This document shows positions 17,194 to 26,002 of a stretch of DNA of 64,000 bases, one piece after another. The stretch covers positions 124,001 to 188,000 of the forward strand of contig CAZGQM010000002.1 of NCBI GenBank assembly GCA_964528055.1. The letters run 5' to 3'. Source of the stretch: Geoanaerobacter sp964528055. GTDB lineage: Bacteria; Desulfobacterota; Desulfuromonadia; Geobacterales; DSM-12255. Each line of letters begins with the position of its first letter. Position 1 is the first letter of the stretch. A program made the translations under genes and the position numbers. The notes below the pieces were generated by a model. The model did no database searches. It was not told the DNA's origin and saw only the letters and a list, made by a program, of their open reading frames with translations.

Positions 17194-18549
17194 ATGACAG
17201 AACAGCGAAAAAAGGCAAAGATACTCTTACATCAAGGGGTCGTAGCACATCATGCCGGTGATCTTGCAACTGCACTTGCAAGCTACCATGAAGCACTTCT
17301 GGTTGATCCGACATTTGCTGACCCACTTCTAAATATCGGTTCAGCACTTCACGATAGCGAACGCTTCTCTGATGCTCTTGCGACGTATTCGTTTGCACTG
17401 GCATCTCGACCTGCATGGGGAGAGGTTTTGTTCAACCGAGGGAACACTCTGTTGGCAATGGATCGCTATGAAGAAGCCATCGAGAGTTACAGTCAATCAC
17501 TGTTTGAATTGCCAGAGAACGTCGAAGCTTTTGTCACCATCGGAACCGCGCTCGAATCGCTTGGTCGATACGATGAAGCAATGATGCTTTACCATGATGC
17601 AATTATCCGTAGTGCTGACTGCGCAGAGGCACACTGGAATCTGGCCCTTGCACTGCTTCGCAAGGGGGAATTTGAGCAGGGGTGGCAGGAATTCGAGTGG
17701 CGTTGGTTCAAAAAAGGGTATACCACTTCACACCGTACCTTTGGTCTGCCGCTTTGGGATGGACGGCCCCTGAACGGCGATCCGATTCTGCTGCATTCCG
17801 AACAGGCCTTCGGGGACACTCTGCAATTTTCCCGTTATATCCGACTAGTGGCGGCGCTAGGCGGAGAGGTGCTGGTAGAAGCTCCCTTTGAACTGATGCC
17901 GCTTTTATCGGAAATCCAGGGGGTTAGCGCCGTAATCCCGTTCGGGGCTCAAATCCCTGCTGTAAGATGGCAGGTGCCGTTGCTCTCATTGCCCAGGATA
18001 TTCGGGACAACCATCTCGAGTATTCCTACGGATGTTCCCTATCTTCGCATCCCGGTGAGCCGTAAAGAAATCTGGAACCGTCGCATTGGCAAGGACAAGT
18101 CATTCAAAATTGGGCTGACTTGGGCTGGACGAAAACGACCAGATCCACACCGCAGTTGTAAACTGATTGATTTCAGCCCCCTGACCAGATTGCGGGGAGT
18201 AACTTTTTATTCTCTCCAGCTTGGAGAGGGTTCTGAAGAGGTTTCTAGTTCTCCCGCCGGGATGAACCTGATTGATCCCACAGTGGATATTCATGATTTT
18301 GCCGATACTGCGGCACTTGTTGATGAACTTGATCTGATCATTTCCATAGATACTGCTGTAGCGCATCTTGCCGGAGCACTCGGCAAGCCAACATTCGTAA
18401 TGGTGCCTACTGCCCCAGACTGGCGCTGGATGCTTGAGAGAAGCGATTCACCTTGGTATCCATCAATTCGGATTTTTAGGCAGAAACATTGCAACGAGTG
18501 GTATGAGGTGGTTAATGAAATGCTGAAACTGCTCACCAAAGAGCAGTGA
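17194..18549 (+). CDS. TPR protein with C-terminal glycosyltransferase-like (GT-B) domain
   Basis: Four or five tetratricopeptide repeats (about residues 5-165) are followed by a domain of about 270 residues resembling family-9/GT-B transferases, with a nucleotide-binding-like segment LDLIISIDTAVAHLAGALGKPTFVMVP near the end. This layout, TPR to grip a protein and GT domain to transfer sugar, is also seen in Caulobacter FlmG, the flagellin glycosyltransferase, so a role in flagellin modification is an inference from architecture and from its place beside the flagellar operon. The start is uncertain: TTG 17179 is nearer the GGAGGT at 17153-17158 (20 nt), ATG 17194 is further; an in-frame stop at 17170 excludes anything longer. 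Confidence 0.78.
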   Translation: MTEQRKKAKILLHQGVVAHHAGDLATALASYHEALLVDPTFADPLLNIGSALHDSERFSDALATYSFALASRPAWGEVLFNRGNTLLAMDRYEEAIESYSQSLFELPENVEAFVTIGTALESLGRYDEAMMLYHDAIIRSADCAEAHWNLALALLRKGEFEQGWQEFEWRWFKKGYTTSHRTFGLPLWDGRPLNGDPILLHSEQAFGDTLQFSRYIRLVAALGGEVLVEAPFELMPLLSEIQGVSAVIPFGAQIPAVRWQVPLLSLPRIFGTTISSIPTDVPYLRIPVSRKEIWNRRIGKDKSFKIGLTWAGRKRPDPHRSCKLIDFSPLTRLRGVTFYSLQLGEGSEEVSSSPAGMNLIDPTVDIHDFADTAALVDELDLIISIDTAVAHLAGALGKPTFVMVPTAPDWRWMLERSDSPWYPSIRIFRQKHCNEWYEVVNEMLKLLTKEQ

Positions 18550-18562
18550 CAACAGCAGAAAC

Positions 18563-18633
18563 ATCTGGATTAACTGCTCGATGGTTGTTCTGGTAATGCT
18601 GTTCGAATTGTCAAAAATGGAGTCAATCCAGAT
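18563..18633. repeat. Inverted repeat in the intergenic gap
   Basis: Perfect 9-bp arms ATCTGGATT (18563-18571) and AATCCAGAT (18625-18633) separated by 53 nt, in the gap between two TPR genes. No T-run follows, so it is not an obvious terminator; the wide spacing makes a simple operator unlikely. Function unknown and it may be chance. Confidence 0.3.
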
Positions 18634-18689
18634 TTCATGTGCCAATCATTTGACAGTAGTGGATGGCAATACTGAAAGGAGCGTTTACT

Positions 18690-19868
18690 ATGGGTTCTTC
18701 GATTATTGATTCAGGATCAGATCCCTTAGCTGTACTCGGTCAGGATACGAACGCACAACGAGCCCAACTCGCACAGTACTCAATTCTGAGGGCAGCCGCT
18801 TATCTCAAGGAGAACAAAAACGATGAGGCTCTCAAGGCATTCAAGAAAGCTCTTGCCTTTGATCCCCAGAACACTACTGCCCAAAAGTATATCGGTAAGC
18901 TCTATCTCGCAAAGGGGGACAACTATGAAGCGATCAAGTCCTTTAAGGTGATGGCGCAGTCACAACCAACTTCGGTTGACGCCCATATGGATCTTGCCAA
19001 TGCCTATATCCAGGACAAGCAGTATGCCGCTTCAGAAAAGGAGCTTAAGGAAGCAGTCCGGCTTGATCCGACAAATCCCTTGCCAGTTTACACCCTTGGC
19101 TTACAGTATGCCAATACAGATCGTCTGGCTGAAGCGGTAACGCAGTTCAAAAAGGTTCAAAAAATCTCACCGAATGATGGCAACGTCTATTACGCTCTTG
19201 GCATGGTTTACAATAAACAAGGTAAATATGAAGAGGCCGCGGCAAGCCTAGAAAAAGCCCTGAAAATCAAAAAAAGCTTTCCCGATGCCAATTATGAGCT
19301 CGGGTTTGCCTATAATGCGCTTGGCAGAAAAGAAGATGCTCAAAAACAGCTTTCAACTCTGAATACTTCCAGTACGTCGCTGGCCGATGATCTTAAATTT
19401 ATTCTTGAAAAGCCGCAAATTCTCTATATGGACCAGTCAGGGAATAAGGGTTTTAATCAGCTCCTGGGGCCAGGGACACCGCTCTGGATGCTTGATTCGT
19501 CGCTGCTCACCCCTGGCTCTAGCAAACAGATAACCGTGGCTATCCAGTTTAATAACGAGATGGCTGCAGAGTCTGTCTTAAATCCTGCCAACTGGGAAAT
19601 ATCCAGAGCCAACAATACGGAAGGCGGGTATTACATTTCACAAAACACCGGACGGGAAGCCAGTATTCCAAAACTCCCCACCATTGTCAGCTATAATCCG
19701 GAGACACGCCAGGCGAGTGTCACCTTTACCGTTCAACAGAATGCTGCTGGTGATGCCACCATCGATCCATCTCACCTGGTGTTCAAATTTTCGGGCACCG
19801 ATGCCGCGGGTCGAAAAATGGATACTACCGGAGACGAGATTGATGGCTATGCGCTGAAGCCATTCTGA
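18690..19868 (+). CDS. TPR protein with C-terminal Ig-like domain
   Basis: Function unknown. The 392-residue protein carries five or six TPR units (about residues 25-225), then a linker and a C-terminal beta-rich region (about 280-390) with the pattern ITVAIQFNNEMA...LNPANWEIS...VTFTVQQNAAGD that resembles SbsA-type Ig-like domains. No signal peptide or membrane segment is visible. The start is placed at ATG 18690 because GAAAGGAG lies 8 nt upstream; an earlier ATG at 18663 in the same frame lacks one. It belongs to a run of three TPR genes between the flagellar block and the glycan genes. Confidence 0.75.
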   Translation: MGSSIIDSGSDPLAVLGQDTNAQRAQLAQYSILRAAAYLKENKNDEALKAFKKALAFDPQNTTAQKYIGKLYLAKGDNYEAIKSFKVMAQSQPTSVDAHMDLANAYIQDKQYAASEKELKEAVRLDPTNPLPVYTLGLQYANTDRLAEAVTQFKKVQKISPNDGNVYYALGMVYNKQGKYEEAAASLEKALKIKKSFPDANYELGFAYNALGRKEDAQKQLSTLNTSSTSLADDLKFILEKPQILYMDQSGNKGFNQLLGPGTPLWMLDSSLLTPGSSKQITVAIQFNNEMAAESVLNPANWEISRANNTEGGYYISQNTGREASIPKLPTIVSYNPETRQASVTFTVQQNAAGDATIDPSHLVFKFSGTDAAGRKMDTTGDEIDGYALKPF

Positions 19869-19877
19869 TATTTTCTT

Positions 19878-19906
19878 TTGAAATTAAGTGAGTAACTATT
19901 TAAATT
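19878..19906 (+). promoter_or_regulatory. Possible sigma-70 promoter before the third TPR gene
   Basis: TTGAAA (19878-19883), 17-nt spacer, TAAATT (19901-19906) in a short AT-rich gap that also holds the self-complementary 14-mer ATTTAAATTTAAAT (19898-19911). The -10 matches the consensus at only four of six positions, so this is a weak call. A start near 19913 would leave a 13-nt leader before ATG 19926. Confidence 0.25.
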
Positions 19907-19925
19907 TAAATGACTGTGAGGGGCT

Positions 19926-21086
19926 ATGCAACAATCTGCTAATCAACAACTGATTCTTATCGAGGGAGCCGCTACATATGAACGGATTCTTGCGAATGTT
20001 CGCGAAGTCGAAGTTGATGAGGGACTCAGGCACCTGAAGGATTTTCTGAAAATCTACCCTGATTTTGCAAGGGCACACAACGATCTGGCGGTTATGTATT
20101 ATCAAACCGGGAACTCTCTCAAGGCGTTGGCTCATTATGAAAAAGCACACAAGTTGGACCCTGGTAATATTACGTATCGTAAAAATCTGGCGGATTTTTA
20201 CTATATAGAGCTGGAATGGACAGGTGATGCCATAAGCACATACTTGGATATTCTGAAGGAAAACCCTTTTGATATCGAGGCGCTAAATTCTCTTGGATTC
20301 ATTAGTCTGCAGATTGGTCGACGGGAACAGGCGCGTCAATACTTTACTCGTACATTGCAACTTGACTCTGGGAACCAGGATGCACAAAAGGCTCTACAGC
20401 AGTTGCCTCCTCCTTCCGCTGTTCCTCCTGCCTCAATACAGATATCACAGCGAGCAGTTCCCCTATCTCGAAAAGCAGAACAGCCTGACCAAGTTTCGAT
20501 AACCCCATCATTGAATGAATTATTTCGCGTTGCGGAACCTGCACCATCCAGCTCTACCGGAGTTACGCCTCCCGTGCAAAATGCAGTTGCCACACAAGCT
20601 GCAGAGGCTGTGGGCTCGCCGGAAGAGCTTTACCGAGAAGCGCTCAAGCTTTGCAATGCGGGTAAATCCGATGAAGCAATCAGTCTGCTGGAAAAACTTT
20701 TGAAGCAGGATAGCGGACACGCCTTAGCCCATAACGATCTGGGTGTGCTTTTCCAGAGAAAAGGCGAACGCCAAAAAGCGCGACACCACCACGAAAAAGC
20801 GGCTCAACTCCAGCCCGCAAACAAGATTTTTCAGAAAAATCTGGCGGATTTGCTCTATATGGAGTTCTACGAATTCGAAGAGGCATTGGGAATCTATGTC
20901 CGTCTCCAGGCCAAAGCGCCGCAGGATATCGAAATCCTCAAGGCAATTGCTTCAATCTGCCAGACGGTTGGTAAAGAATCAGATGCGCGATACTTTCTGG
21001 AGAGGATCCTTACTCTGCAACCGTGGGACCGTGATGCCCAGACGGCCATAAAAGAGATGGAAAACGCTGGCAAGGCAAGAGTTTAG
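19926..21086 (+). CDS. TPR protein with internal duplication
   Basis: Function unknown, probably a cytoplasmic scaffold. The 386 residues form two homologous halves (about 1-160 and 225-385), each with several TPR units and each containing a shared AHNDL(A/G)V-x3-Q-x-G and (K/Q)KNLAD-x2-Y(I/M)E signature. A proline- and serine-rich linker of about 60 residues joins them. No signal peptide. GAGGGG precedes ATG 19926. Its stop is 2 nt before the next gene, a glycosyltransferase, with which it is probably co-translated. Confidence 0.75.
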   Translation: MQQSANQQLILIEGAATYERILANVREVEVDEGLRHLKDFLKIYPDFARAHNDLAVMYYQTGNSLKALAHYEKAHKLDPGNITYRKNLADFYYIELEWTGDAISTYLDILKENPFDIEALNSLGFISLQIGRREQARQYFTRTLQLDSGNQDAQKALQQLPPPSAVPPASIQISQRAVPLSRKAEQPDQVSITPSLNELFRVAEPAPSSSTGVTPPVQNAVATQAAEAVGSPEELYREALKLCNAGKSDEAISLLEKLLKQDSGHALAHNDLGVLFQRKGERQKARHHHEKAAQLQPANKIFQKNLADLLYMEFYEFEEALGIYVRLQAKAPQDIEILKAIASICQTVGKESDARYFLERILTLQPWDRDAQTAIKEMENAGKARV

Positions 21087-21088
21087 AG

Positions 21089-22144
21089 ATGAAGGTTTCC
21101 ATGCCCAGCGGCAGAGCACATGGCTGGGGGATTGCGGGCGAATACTTGACTCGGGAGATAGCTAGTCTCCCGCCTCTTGAAGGTGTCACCCTCCACTGTA
21201 TCAGCGGTCACGATTTTCGCCCCATGAATCCAGCTGACTGGAATAGAATCAATATTGGGTATTGTTTTTTTGAGAACGATATAGAAGCTTTGCGTCACGC
21301 TCGCCACGCTTCACGGGAGTGGGATTTCATCGTGGCAGGTTCTTCCTGGTGCGAGTATCAATTGAGAATCGGAGGAGTTCACTGCACCTCAACTATACTT
21401 CAGGGCATTGACCCGGGTAACTTCTATCCCGTTCCTCCTCGCAAAGATGACGGCCGTTTTATTGTTTTCTCAGGTGGAAAGTTTGAATTCCGCAAAGGAC
21501 AGGACCTGGTCATTGCTGCCATGCGGGTCTTCATGCAGCGCCATCAGGATGCTTGCCTCGCCTGCTCCTGGATTAACCAGTGGCCATACTCGCTTGCAAC
21601 GATGGCACATTCTCCTTATATCACGTTCAATCCTTCCAACGAAGATTGCGCGATCATCCTGCAACGAACACTACATGATAACGGGATCCCCCCAGAACGG
21701 CTCTATATTGCGCCACTGATTGATAATTCACTGATCAGGCAGATTTATCAGCAGACGGACATCGGTATCTTCCCTAACCGTTGTGAAGGAGGGAACAATA
21801 TGGTCATGTGCGAATACATGGCCTGTGGCCGCACTGTCATTGCCAGTGATGCAACGGGCCATGCCGATGTGGTCACTGCTCAGAATGCATTTCCATTGGT
21901 GAACTATTCACCAATTTTGATCAAGGATGCTGCAGGTGAAGCTTCTGCCATCTGGCACGAAGTCTCGGTTGATGAGATTATTGAGAAATTGGAGTTCGCC
22001 TATCAAAACAAGGACTTCTGCGCCCAAAAAGGGCACGTTGCCGCAGACGCCATGAAGCAACTTTCATGGGACAAGGCAGCGCGGGAATTTCATGCGATTG
22101 GGGCGAGACTGGCTGCCGGTTTAATGCCGGGGCATTGTTCTTGA
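21089..22144 (+). CDS. Family-4 type glycosyltransferase
   Basis: Probable GT-B retaining glycosyltransferase acting at the cytoplasmic face. The 351 residues show the C-terminal nucleotide-sugar site EGGNNMVMCEYMACG (about 232-246), an E-x7-E motif characteristic of GT4, and a hinge segment IVFSGGKFEFRKGQDLVI. The N-terminal acceptor domain is shorter than in most family members. Acceptor and donor cannot be predicted. It follows the duplicated TPR gene with 2 nt between them, which again pairs a TPR protein with a sugar transferase. Confidence 0.85.
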   Translation: MKVSMPSGRAHGWGIAGEYLTREIASLPPLEGVTLHCISGHDFRPMNPADWNRINIGYCFFENDIEALRHARHASREWDFIVAGSSWCEYQLRIGGVHCTSTILQGIDPGNFYPVPPRKDDGRFIVFSGGKFEFRKGQDLVIAAMRVFMQRHQDACLACSWINQWPYSLATMAHSPYITFNPSNEDCAIILQRTLHDNGIPPERLYIAPLIDNSLIRQIYQQTDIGIFPNRCEGGNNMVMCEYMACGRTVIASDATGHADVVTAQNAFPLVNYSPILIKDAAGEASAIWHEVSVDEIIEKLEFAYQNKDFCAQKGHVAADAMKQLSWDKAAREFHAIGARLAAGLMPGHCS

Positions 22145-22328
22145 TGTGTGCCAGGTATTCGAGGGACAATAAATTTTAGCAAATTGAATCTGAACTTTCC
22201 TGTAGTAACGTAAACTTATGATGTCATGTTTTACATGGTTGTATTAATCTGAAAAAGAAAAGTAGATGGATTGAAGATGGTTCAGAAATATATAATATAT
22301 CCGGTATTGTCGACGGGGATGTTTGGAA

Positions 22329-23216
22329 ATGCTACGTTCTGAATTCATTGAATCCGCTATATCAGATGATATTGTAAGTGGTGAGCTCATAACAAGTTTT
22401 GATAATAAGTCAATAAATATTAAATATGATCTGTCAAAAAAATATTATTTACAACGCTCGTTATATGTAAACAGTAAGAATAACCTGACTTATGAACCAG
22501 ATTTCACTACTATAATATTTAAAGTACTAAAGCGAGGAGATACTTTCATAGATGTAGGAGCAAATTTCGGTTATTTTAGCCTCATGGCATCATCAATTGT
22601 CGGTGTAGAAGGAAATGTTTATTCTTTTGAACCAGAAATATATAATTTTAACTGTCTTATTAACAACATTAGATTAAACAATATAACCAATATTGTTGCA
22701 TCCAATGTTGCGTTGAGCAATGTGGAGCGTAAATCATTACTCTATATAGACAAAGCTAATGATGGTGGGCATACCTTGTGGGGAATAAGGAAAGAAAGCG
22801 CTGATATAATTGGAGGACATGAGATTGAAAAGCAATTTGTTCAAGAAGTCAAACTAGATGATGTAGTTTTTGATAAACCGCAGGGAACCATTAAAATAAT
22901 AAAAATAGATGCCGAAGGTTGGGACCATAATATATTAATGGGTGCAGTAAATACTATTAAGAGATTTAACATACCAATAATTCTCGCTGAAATATATACA
23001 GAAGGACTTGAGAGATCTGGATCATCTGAAAGGATATACAGAAGGTTTATGAAAGAACTTGGGTATAACACGTATATAGCGCAACCTACTTCTCAGGGAG
23101 GTACCTTTCTGGAGCTAATTGATGATAAATGTCTTATAGGCAACGCTTATAATGCCATATTTTCAAACGCTCAGCACCTTGCTCCCTATACTCAATGCTG
23201 CCATTATTTTATGTAA
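22329..23216 (+). CDS. FkbM family SAM-dependent methyltransferase, AT-rich
   Basis: Probable O-methyltransferase acting on a sugar hydroxyl. The 295 residues contain the SAM-binding motif FIDVGANFGYFSLMAS (about 75-90), VYSFEPEIYNFNCLINNI and the FkbM-specific IKIDAEGWDHNILMGA segment (about 195-210). Base composition is much more AT-rich than the neighbours, with abundant ATA, AAT and TTA codons, and the 180-nt leader is similarly AT-rich, suggesting recent acquisition from a different genome. ATG 22329 is chosen because GGGGA lies 9 nt upstream; TTG 22323 is the alternative. Confidence 0.88.
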   Translation: MLRSEFIESAISDDIVSGELITSFDNKSINIKYDLSKKYYLQRSLYVNSKNNLTYEPDFTTIIFKVLKRGDTFIDVGANFGYFSLMASSIVGVEGNVYSFEPEIYNFNCLINNIRLNNITNIVASNVALSNVERKSLLYIDKANDGGHTLWGIRKESADIIGGHEIEKQFVQEVKLDDVVFDKPQGTIKIIKIDAEGWDHNILMGAVNTIKRFNIPIILAEIYTEGLERSGSSERIYRRFMKELGYNTYIAQPTSQGGTFLELIDDKCLIGNAYNAIFSNAQHLAPYTQCCHYFM

Positions 23217-23270
23217 ATTGCTTAAGTCGACAACGTTTCGGAAAGATCAACACAGGAGACCGGCATTTCT

Positions 23271-23894
23271 ATGGAGATAACATTTAACCAGCTTGTCCGT
23301 CTTGTCTCATTTATTGATAAGATAGAGAACGAGACCTACCCGGAAACTCCATCGTTCATTCATACTGAAATTACCGGCAAAGTTCTCGATACCCTATTAC
23401 CGCAATATCAGATCAATCACAATGCAAGAATTCTGGATATTGGTTGTGGCCAGGGTCCAGCTTTGGACATTTTTCGTGACAAAGGCTATCCGTCCACCAT
23501 CGGCATTGCACTGAACGAGGAGGATGTCCGCATCTGCCAGAAAAATGGGCATGACGTGCGTAAGATGGATCAATCCTTCCTCGAATTCCCGGACAGTTCA
23601 TTTGATTTTGTCTGGGCCAGGCATGTTATCGAACATAGCGTTTTCCCGTACTTTACTTTGACGGAATTTTCGAGGGTGCTGGCATCGGGAGGGATACTCT
23701 ATCTGGAAGTGCCTGCCCCTGAAACCTCCTGTCATCATGAAACAAACTTGAACCATTATAGTGTCCTTGGCCGTGGCGCCTGGGTCTCTCTGCTCGATCG
23801 TTGTGGTCTGGTAGTGCGAGATGAGGCAAAGTTTGCCTTCACGACCGGCATGGGACCTGACGAATACTGGGGCTTTATCTGTTCGAAATCGTAA
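23271..23894 (+). CDS. Class I SAM-dependent methyltransferase
   Basis: Methyltransf_11-type enzyme of 207 residues. Motif I ILDIGCGQGPALDIF is near residues 46-60, motif II-III near FPDSSFDFVWARHVIEH (about 107-123) and a GGILYLEVPAPE strand (about 139-150). The substrate is unknown; small enzymes of this kind in glycan clusters usually methylate sugars. GC content returns to the level of the surrounding genes. It lies 54 nt after the AT-rich FkbM gene. Confidence 0.88.
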   Translation: MEITFNQLVRLVSFIDKIENETYPETPSFIHTEITGKVLDTLLPQYQINHNARILDIGCGQGPALDIFRDKGYPSTIGIALNEEDVRICQKNGHDVRKMDQSFLEFPDSSFDFVWARHVIEHSVFPYFTLTEFSRVLASGGILYLEVPAPETSCHHETNLNHYSVLGRGAWVSLLDRCGLVVRDEAKFAFTTGMGPDEYWGFICSKS

Positions 23895-23931
23895 ATAATC
23901 AGATCTCCATCACGCTGCCAGGACGAATCAT

Positions 23932-25893
23932 ATGAAAAATCTTCATGTATGGCTCGCATACGTTGCCTATCCAATAACCACGGCAGTCTATTTTGAACGA
24001 GCGTTCAGGCAACGCTGTCGCACAACCACAATCGGTCCGCCCCTGCCACACGAATTGATCGACAAATGGCAGCTGCAAAACATGAAATTGCCATTGAAAG
24101 AGCAGGAAATCTCTACCGGCTTCATGCCAGACATGGCGGAGATTCTCAAAGGGATTGCTACTGAGAAGCTGCCTGACCTGTATCTCTGGATTGAATCTGT
24201 GGGAGGTTATTATCCACAGAATCTGACTGCGGTTGCATGTCCGAAAATATGCTACCTGATTGATAGCCATCATAACCTTGTGCAGCATCTGGAATGGGCG
24301 AAACAGTTTGACCTGATATTCATTGCACAGCGCGAATACTTGGATGAGTTCCATACACGCGGTATGCGAGCATATTGGCTCCCATTGGGATGCGATCCGG
24401 ATGTGCATTGCAGCTTTGATGTTCCGAAGAGTTTTTCCGTTGGCTTCGATGGGAGTGTTTCGAGTGGTTCGCGGAGGGAGAAGCTGATTACTGAACTTGC
24501 AGCCAAGATCCCGGTACATTATGACCGCTGTTTTTGGGAAGATCGGGCCATGCTCTTCTCTGAATCGAAAATGATTTTCAATTCGGCGGCAGAGAACGAC
24601 TTGAACATGAGAAACTTTGAGGTGATGTCTGCCGGCACGATGGTTCTGACCGATATGGCCAAGAACAGCGGACAGGAGACTCTCTTTGTTGATGGTGAGG
24701 ACTATGCCGTTTATAGCGACAGCAATATAGTTGATGTTGCACTTTTCTACCTTGGGAACGAAGATCTGCGAGAAAAAATTGCCGCCAGAGGCCGGCGATT
24801 GGTTCACAATGCGCATACAATCGGGCATCGGGTGGACGATTTATTGTCTGTTGCACTTGGTGCTAAAGCAGATACGTTCTCGGCTGAAGAATTAAGGGAA
24901 CGTTCACTGGCGGGAGTGCCCGCTTTCTATGAGGAAATTCGTGCCAGCGTAAATATCAATCCGCCTGCCCGCAGCTTTGTAATACCAGTTTTGGACTATT
25001 CTCCAGCTAGTGAATACAATATTCTGACTTTGCTGGATGATCTTAAAGAGATCGATGGGGATGTGATTGTTATCTTCAATGGCTCTTCGGTGGGAGAGGC
25101 AATGAAGAATCACCCGAGGATTACCCGACATGCAATTATGAAACAGAACATCGGGGTGGCACGGGGCTGGAATATCGGTTTGGATATGGCGGAGTCTGAA
25201 ACGGTTTTCATCTTGAATGCCGATGCTCACATTGGCCCGGAGGCGATTGCTGCGGTTGAAAACGGATTGAAGAATCTTCCCCTGGCCGCTTGTGTGGGGC
25301 CTCAGGGGGCGTTTTTTGATTTCAAAGTATGTCGGGACTATTGCTATTTTGACAAAGGGAGTTTCAGTCACCCTCTGGAGATTGATGCTGTCTCCGGATT
25401 TTTCTTTTCGGTAAACAGGAGGTTGTTTACCGAAAATGGGCTGCAGTTTGAGAATGAATTCACCCCCTGCTATTTTGAAGAGTGGGACATAGGTTTACAG
25501 ATAAAAATGGCAGGCTTAAAAAATTATATCGTACCGACAACAGCCTACGACCATCATTGGAGCGGCACGATCCGTGCCCTGCATACCATTCCGTTCATGG
25601 GGAGGGATGAAAAGGCCGGGGAAATTCAGTTGCGTAACCGGCAACTGTTTTTTGCCAAATGGCGCCACATTGCCCGCAATATGAAGCGTCCCGAGCTGTT
25701 GGAAAGTCGCTGGAAAGATTTCTTGCTGGAAAGTGGCAACTTGGCGCTTCAGAACGGTAATGTTTCGGCATTAACCGATACCATTGAGACCCTTACGAAA
25801 TATTTCCCGGAAGATGCAAGGGTACGCGCATTTACAAGAATGGTGAAGCTGCAGAGCATGAAGCATTATGCCACCAACGAAAAGCAACAATGA
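23932..25893 (+). CDS. Two-domain glycosyltransferase: CgeB-like GT-B fused to GT2
   Basis: A 653-residue fusion of two glycosyltransferases. The first domain (about 1-320) resembles CgeB/DUF3880-type GT-B enzymes, with the sequence MIFNSAAENDLNMRNFEVMSAGTMVLTD (about 205-232) typical of the sugar-nucleotide site. The second (about 345-580) is a GT2-type GT-A domain with FVIPVLDYSPA, NIGVARGWNIGLDMAES and the metal-binding FILNADAHIG (about 424-433). A bifunctional enzyme adding two sugars in sequence to one acceptor is a reasonable inference. No membrane segment is seen. Confidence 0.85.
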   Translation: MKNLHVWLAYVAYPITTAVYFERAFRQRCRTTTIGPPLPHELIDKWQLQNMKLPLKEQEISTGFMPDMAEILKGIATEKLPDLYLWIESVGGYYPQNLTAVACPKICYLIDSHHNLVQHLEWAKQFDLIFIAQREYLDEFHTRGMRAYWLPLGCDPDVHCSFDVPKSFSVGFDGSVSSGSRREKLITELAAKIPVHYDRCFWEDRAMLFSESKMIFNSAAENDLNMRNFEVMSAGTMVLTDMAKNSGQETLFVDGEDYAVYSDSNIVDVALFYLGNEDLREKIAARGRRLVHNAHTIGHRVDDLLSVALGAKADTFSAEELRERSLAGVPAFYEEIRASVNINPPARSFVIPVLDYSPASEYNILTLLDDLKEIDGDVIVIFNGSSVGEAMKNHPRITRHAIMKQNIGVARGWNIGLDMAESETVFILNADAHIGPEAIAAVENGLKNLPLAACVGPQGAFFDFKVCRDYCYFDKGSFSHPLEIDAVSGFFFSVNRRLFTENGLQFENEFTPCYFEEWDIGLQIKMAGLKNYIVPTTAYDHHWSGTIRALHTIPFMGRDEKAGEIQLRNRQLFFAKWRHIARNMKRPELLESRWKDFLLESGNLALQNGNVSALTDTIETLTKYFPEDARVRAFTRMVKLQSMKHYATNEKQQ

Positions 25894-26002
25894 GGGGACC
25901 GCAGCAATTTTCAGAATAGCAGCAAAAGATCTAAATCCGTTTCTGAGTGACCATCTGCTTTCAAAAAGAATTACTTTAATATTGCGATCGTAAGGGGCAG
26001 GT

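Noticed and set aside
18650..18655. TTGACA in front of the second TPR gene
   Set aside because: Perfect -35 hexamer but no acceptable -10 at 16-18 nt downstream.
22271..22296. TTGAAG and TATAAT before the AT-rich FkbM gene
   Set aside because: The spacing is only 14 nt and the whole stretch is AT-rich, so the match is likely chance.
23899..24828. Long minus-strand open frame (309 codons)
   Set aside because: Lies exactly opposite the first half of the clear glycosyltransferase fusion gene, has no recognisable motifs and no ribosome binding site.
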